From NCBI GenBank assembly GCA_963971535.1, contig OZ020590.1, forward strand, positions 154,835,417 through 154,899,416: a stretch of 64,000 bases of DNA, given 5' to 3'. The DNA comes from Notolepis coatsorum. Its lineage: Eukaryota; Chordata; Actinopteri; Aulopiformes; Paralepididae. The notes beneath the pieces were generated by a model. The model had not been told where the DNA came from and did no database searches. It saw only the letters and a list, made by a program, of their open reading frames with translations. A program made the translations under genes and the position numbers. Every line of letters starts with the position of its first letter. Positions within the stretch are counted from its first letter, which is position 1. This document shows positions 58,127 through 64,000 of the stretch, piece by piece.

Positions 58127-58398
58127 CACATGTATATATATATATACACACACACACACACTAAAGTATATTTTCTGAAATAATATTTTGTATACTTTTG
58201 TTAACTTTTTATGTATTCAGAAAGTATACTAAATGCGTGTTAAATCAAACCACTTTATATATTAATGACTCATTAATGAATTAATTATTACATGTGCACA
58301 ATGGACCAAAGGTACATTGCGAGTACAGTGTCAGAAAAGCACATATTATCGGTAGAAATGTACTTTTAAGACAATAATACAAATAGGGTAACATATTA

Positions 58399-58446
<48 letters not shown>

Positions 58447-59733
58447 TGCATGCTTTAAAGGAAAGTACGACAGACACACATAATGAAGGCCTAACACAAA
58501 ACACAAACATTTACACCTTCCTTGTCTAAACCTTCTCTGTCTGCCTTTCCTCTCGTCGTATGCATCAGAAAACTACACACCCCTGAGGGCACGTCACCAT
58601 GGCTACCACCCGACACCCCGCCCCCCCCACCACCATCTACGCTATCTCGTCCCGCACATACCACCACGCGCTCGCTCGGCTTAGTCCATTTTTCCACATT
58701 TCATGGGGGTGTTTCATTATTGTATATGGTTAATTACGGGCGGTTCTGTATACAAATACTTAAAATCGTGCACGAGCGCGGAGCGTAGAACAAGTGGCAT
58801 TTATCAACACTTGTAGGTGTGCGTAGGACCTGTGTACGCACGTTTGCTAAATCCAGATTTTTCTGCGCGTAGAGACATTCTAAATTCCGTGCTTAGGAAC
58901 GAAAATAGAACACTTTCTACGCATTATTGATAAATGAGGGACAAGGCTTTTACCCGTAATAACATATAAAAAAAGAAAAACACCGCCCCCGAGTATCACA
59001 TCCTGTCGACTATAAGAGCCAGTTGATGGGGTCTTTGCTGCGCGTCTTCGCCATTCATGCACTGTACTGTGGTCTCGTGCAGGAAGCATCTCCTTGATGG
59101 AAAGTGTGCTTGGCACTGTCATATAGTTGGACAGAGATACTCCACGCTGCGGGGGAGGCTGCCTGTCTGCTGAATTAAAGATGTCAGAACACCGGCAGCA
59201 ATGTAACACCCCCGACAAAAAGCGACATTTCCGTCTCCTACTCGCTAGAAGCGGCTTGACATCGTTAACCAATGGCGTGTCTTCGTTTCACGGCTCTGCA
59301 GAGAGTTCCCTTTTAGTGATGATAATAATACTCTGTTCTCTTCTATGTTCTTTTTGTCCAAGACAGTAAAAGTGTCTCCGCTATAATAAATGATCTGGTG
59401 TACGAGGATGGACGGTCCTTCGTCGGTTTAAAGGGGGAGACCACAGAACTTGAACGGATAGAACGGGAGCCGTATCACGGTACATACAGTAGAGGCGTTG
59501 CACAGGACGTTAGTGTAGTTTTAGTTCTTATTTCTTCCAACATGGCTGCCTGTAACCGTTTGGTAACCCCTTTCGAAAAGGGCAACGTTAGAGTAAGTAA
59601 GACACTGGAAACGCGCAGTATTTGTTTACACCATCCAAAAAAAAAAATAAAAAAATACCCAATATATTAAATTGATGTTGATATATTTCCTACAAATCAA
59701 CACATAGCAACTGTTGCTCTGGAGCGTAACAGT
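57419..59733. other. Noncoding DNA with GA, TA and CA microsatellites
   Basis: A GA tract (58067-58122) runs into TA and CA (58133-58161), and another CA tract lies at 58403-58442. The CpG-rich stretch 57489-58055 is open in one plus frame, but the translation shows no recognisable domain. Confidence 0.45.
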
Positions 59734-59734
59734 A

Positions 59735-60731
59735 AAGGGGTCCCCACACGGCGAGCGATTTTAGCCAGGCGAGCGATTTTTTTTGCGAGCCGACCGGCAG
59801 AATTGGATCGCCTCCATTGTTATGAATGAGAGAACCCACACGGCAGGAGATTTTGAAGCGACAGTCGCGCAGATATTTCTGTCGCCTCGCTAAATATCGC
59901 CTCGATCCTATTTTTGGAGGCGACGGCACAAGGACAATGAGGAAATAACATGACTTCTACAGAAGTACTGCAGAAGTTCTACTGGTGTATCATTTGTACA
60001 CCTTTAATGTATCAATACATTCATTGATCAATCTACGTATTATTACCATGCTACATAAGGTTATGTTCATTATTATTAACGGGAACAATTTAAATAAATA
60101 ACGTTAGTTTGAGAAGCTATAGTGGCCGGCGGCCGCTTGTCATTACTAATAAATGAACAATGCCCCACGATGCACCGTTTTAATACTCGGGTAACAAAAT
60201 AAGTTGTGGATGTTGACAGAGTTTAATGTCCAGGCTGCAGCTGATGTAGTTTGTAAGGTTTATTGTCCAAAGAAAATTATGGTTGAGAATAAAACAGTTT
60301 GCGTCTTCCGTGAAAAAAAAACACTTTCAGCAGCTGCATAACAATACTTGTCCAATCGGTGGTAGTGAACGTATCGTAGCGATCAGGCATGCAGTAATGT
60401 CAGGAAGAAGGAGGAGAGGTTGTAATCGTATATGGTGGTTTAATTCCAGCTCAATATGGGTTTTACAGGTTAATACTCTCTCGTAACGCACAACACAGCT
60501 ACCTGCTAATTATATATACGCTCGCTTCACGACAAACTAACGTCCGGTCCCGGCCGGCGGTCCGTCCTCCTATATCTCCCGGGGGGAAACACCCCCAGCT
60601 AAACAGAGCGACACATAGCTTATGCATCTCATTATACCTGAGAACGGTCGCCTCTGGTGTGGGGGGCTAAGCGATTATCATTGAGCGACAGGTGATCACA
60701 TCGCCAGGCGACCGCCGTGTGCAGACCACTT
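59735..60731. mobile_element. TIR DNA transposon, non-autonomous
   Basis: The left end AAGGGGTCCCCACACGGCGA and the right end, reversed, AAGTGGTCTGCACACGGCGG are similar inverted repeats. Internal subterminal GGCGAGCGATTTT and GCGACAGGTGATC motifs recur. No transposase is seen and no clear TSD, so the superfamily is uncertain. Confidence 0.65.
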
Positions 60732-60806
60732 AAGAAGCATTTTGTATGAAAGTATTCTGTACTTCTGTATGACAACTATTAAAGAACTTGAACTTGAACT
60801 TGAACT
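60732..60806 (+). mobile_element. LINE-like 3' end with TTGAAC tail
   Basis: ACTTCTGTATGACAACTATT then AAAGAACTTGAACTTGAACTT: a short retroelement ending with a TTGAAC tail. Confidence 0.5.
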
Positions 60807-60896
60807 TTGTACTTAGGGACCGGGGTCTCTTCCTCTATTCTCCTTCGGTACACAATGAGACAGAATTATGATATGGCTGACGTAGTAAGTCACAAC

Positions 60897-61037
<141 letters not shown>

Positions 61038-61200
61038 CAAGACCTGCTCAGAGGTCTTTAATTGGCATGCAATTATCCTCAACACACACACACAGGAACA
61101 CACACACATGCATTGTCTCTGTAGGATCGCCGATGCGATTCGTCTCTGCGATTAACCCATCCCGTCGTCCTTCCCCCCCAAGGGCAGCCGGGAGCAGACA

Positions 61201-61460
61201 GGCGTCAACGTGAGCCGCGCCAGGGGACCAATCCAAGTGCTCCTGTGCGTCTTCGTCAAGGACGCCACAGCGTTAGCGATCTTCTGTTGTGCATGTTTTT
61301 CCATTGGGTTTATCTTATCGGGGGGGGGGGAACCCTTGCGAGCACGGGGAGAACATGCAAACTCCACACAGGGATGGGAGATACTCCACCTGGTACCTGG
61401 CATCATGGAAACCTGGTCCCCAAGCGGGAATCGAACCCTGGACCTTCTTGCTGCCGCCGT
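61201..61460 (-). mobile_element. Dispersed fish repeat, second copy
   Basis: CCAATCCAAGTGCTCCTGTG, CATTGGGTTTATCTT and GAGAACATGCAAACTCCACA are the reverse complement of the element around 3280-3740. This copy is not interrupted. Confidence 0.65.
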
Positions 61461-61680
61461 AACTTAACCTTCTTAGTGTCTTATACATTACTACTACCGT
61501 ACTATACTTATACTACTGTGCACTCAGAGTGTAACACAACAAGTGTCTACATTATTTGACAAACAACGCCACTGACCCTTAGCTGTACCCTTCCCGCTGA
61601 CTTGTCGTACAGAACTTAGTAAGTCGCTTTGGATAAAAGCGTTCAGCTAAATGACTGTTATGTAAACGTAAATGTAGTGT
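61461..61680 (+). mobile_element. SINE 3' end
   Basis: AAGTCGCTTTGGATAAAAGC followed by GTTCAGCTAAATGACTG is the conserved ending of HE1/DANA-like fish SINEs. The tRNA head is not clear. Confidence 0.65.
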
Positions 61681-61881
61681 TTCCTGTGCCGCGTGAGACC
61701 TAGAATTACAAGACGAGGATGAGGTCACGGCCCCCGACATTCTCACATAAGTCATTCACCACTGGGAGGGGGAGGGGGATAAACCCCCGCTGTCACTCTG
61801 ACGGCCGCTCCCATCTCCACCACTTCCCTTTTACGCCACAGAACACGTCTTCAGCTATAGCGCCGAGACCAGTGACACTGA

Positions 61882-64000
61882 AAGGGCCGGGCTGTAGTTA
61901 CTCTAACTGACCTCAACAACATGGCTCACAGTAGGGCTGTAGTTACTCTAACTGACCTCAACAACATGGCTCACAGTAGGGCTGTAGTTACTCTAACTGA
62001 CCTCAACAACATGGCTCACAGTAGGGCTGTAGTTACTCTAACTGACCTCAACAACATGGCTCACAGTAGGGCTGTAGTTACTCTAACTGACCTCAACAAC
62101 ATGGCTCACAGTAGGGCTGTAGTTACTCTAACTGACCTCAACAACACGGCTCACAGTAGGGCTGTAGTTACTCTAACTGACCTCAACAACAACACAGCTC
62201 ACAGTAGGGCTGTAGTTACTCTAACTGACCTCAACAACACAGCTCACAGTAGGGCTGTAGTTACTCTAACTGAGCTCAACAACAACACGGCTCACAGTAG
62301 GGCTGTAGTTACTCTAACTGAGCTCAACAACAACACAGCTCACAGTAGGGCTGTAGTTACTCTAACTGAGCTCAACAACAACACAGCTCACAGTAGGGCT
62401 GTAGTTACTCTAACTGAGCTCAACAACAACACAGCTCACAGTAGGGCTGTAGTTACTCTAACTGAGCTCAACAACAACACAGCTCACAGTAGGGCTGTAG
62501 TTACTCTAACTGACCTCAACAACAACACAGCTCACAGTAGGGCTGTAGTTACTCTAACTGACCTCAACAACACAGCTCACAGTAGGGCTGTAGTTACTCT
62601 AACTGACCTCAACAACAACACAGCTCACAGTAGGGCTGTAGTTACTCTAACTGACCTCAACAACACAGCTCACAGTAGGGCTGTAGTTACTCTAACTGAG
62701 CTCAGCAACAACACAGCTCACAGTAGGGCTGTAGTTACTCTAACTGACCTCAACAACAACACAGCACACAGTAGGGCTGTAGTTACTCTAACTGACCTCA
62801 ACAACACAGCTCACAGTAGGGCTGTAGTTACTCTAACTGAGCTCAACAACAACACAGCTCACAGTAGGGCTGTAGTTACTCTAACTGAGCTCAACAACAA
62901 CACGGCTCACAGTAGCGCTGTAGTTACTCTAACTGAGCTCAACAACAACACAGCTCACAGTAGGGCTGTAGTTACTCTAACTGACCTCAACAACACAGCT
63001 CACAGTAGGGCTGTAGTTACTCTAACTGAGCTCAACTACAACACAGCTCACAGTAGGGCTGTAGTTACTCTAACTGAGCTCAACAACAACACAGCTCACA
63101 GTAGGGCTGTAGTTACTCTAACTGAGCTCAACAACACAGCTCACAGTAGGGCTGTAGTTACTCTAACTGAGCTCAACAACACAGCTCACAGTAGGGCTGT
63201 AGTTACTCTAACTGAGCTCAACAACACAGCTCACAGTAGGGCTGTAGTTACTCTAACTGAGCTCAACAACAACACAACTCACAGTAGGGCTGTAGTTACT
63301 CTAACTGAGCTCAACAACATGGCTCACAGTAGGGCTGTAGTTACTCTACCTGAGATCAACAACAACACAGCTCACAGTAGGGCTGTAGTTACTCTAACTG
63401 ACCTCAACAACACAGCTCACAGTAGGGCTGTAGTTACTCTAACTGAGCTCAACAACACGGCTCACAGTAGGGCTGTAGTTACTCTAACTGAGCTCAACAA
63501 CAACACAGCTCACAGTAGGGCTGTAGTTACTCTAACTGAGCTCAACAACAACACAGCTCACAGTAGGGCTGTAGTTACTCTAACTGAGCTCAACAACAAC
63601 ACAGCTCACAGTAGGGCTGTAGTTACTCTAACTGAGCTCAACAACAACACAGCTCACAGTAGGGCTGTAGTTACTCTAACTGAGCTCAACAACAACACGG
63701 CTCACAGTAGGGCTGTAGTTACTCTAACTGAGCTCAACTACAACACAGCTCACAGTAGGGCTGTAGTTACTCTAACTGAGCTCAACAACAACACAGCACA
63801 CAGTAGGGCTGTAGTTACTCTAACTGAGCTCAACAACAACACAGCACACAGTAGGGCTGTAGTTACTCTAACTGAGCTCAACTACAACACAGCTCACAGT
63901 AGGGCTGTAGTTACTCTAACTGACCTCAACAACAACACAGCACACAGTAGGGCTGTAGTTACTCTAACTGAGCTCAACAACAACACGGCTCACAGTAGGG
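61882..64000 (+). repeat. 45/48-bp minisatellite, open in one frame to the window edge
   Basis: The unit starts ATGGCTCACAGTAGGGCTGT and continues AGTTACTCTAACTGACCTCA, then AAC two or three times, giving 45 or 48 bp. About 45 units are present and the array leaves the window. The plus-strand frame starting at 61882, first ATG 61921, reads MAHSRAVVTLTDLNN repeated. It has no stop and no frameshift up to 64000, because every length change is a multiple of three. I see no splice or start context that would make it a real protein, so I annotate it as a repeat. Confidence 0.93.

Overview
The window looks like intronic and intergenic DNA from a ray-finned fish. The only host coding sequence I can support is two small exons on the minus strand. 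Spliced together they encode one fibronectin type III domain that closely matches the second FN3 domain of NCAM1, the neural cell adhesion molecule. The teleost call rests on those exons and on repeats typical of fish genomes: tRNA-headed SINEs, L2/CR1-like LINEs, hAT MITEs whose ends start GGGTTGGGC or GGGTGTAAAGTACTT, and a piggyBac-like MITE with TTAA sites. The very high tandem-repeat load recalls gadiform fishes, but I cannot name the species.

Layout. 1-7.9 kb: mostly unique DNA with retroelement 3' ends, a tRNA-derived SINE, a long TTC/GAA tract, a CTCF-like motif and an RFX X-box-like motif. 8.0-12.5 kb: an old minus-strand LINE split by four later insertions, three of them with clear target-site duplications (TSDs). 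12.6-37.9 kb: a purine-rich minisatellite of about 25 kb with a unit of about 23 bp. One LINE 3' fragment has inserted into it, and the array runs into a 200-bp run of N. 38.1-40.2 kb: a 45-bp minisatellite. 40.6-44.1 kb: the two NCAM1 exons and a 3.2-kb intron filled with a pentanucleotide array and transposon pieces. 44.2-61.9 kb: further noncoding DNA with SINEs, foldback elements, minisatellites and hAT MITEs. 61.9-64.0 kb: another 45/48-bp minisatellite, which stays open in one reading frame to the end of the window.

Gene context. NCAM1 is transcribed right to left. The transmembrane or GPI exons that should follow are not recognisable between position 1 and 40,596, so the downstream intron appears to exceed 40 kb and to contain both large arrays. 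The preceding FN3-1 exon is not recognisable between 44,131 and 64,000. I found no RNA gene, operon, CRISPR array or clearly new protein system. The most unusual structure is the giant array: in the NCAM1 sense direction each unit reads as a pyrimidine tract followed by CCCTAG, a repeated 3'-splice-site look-alike.
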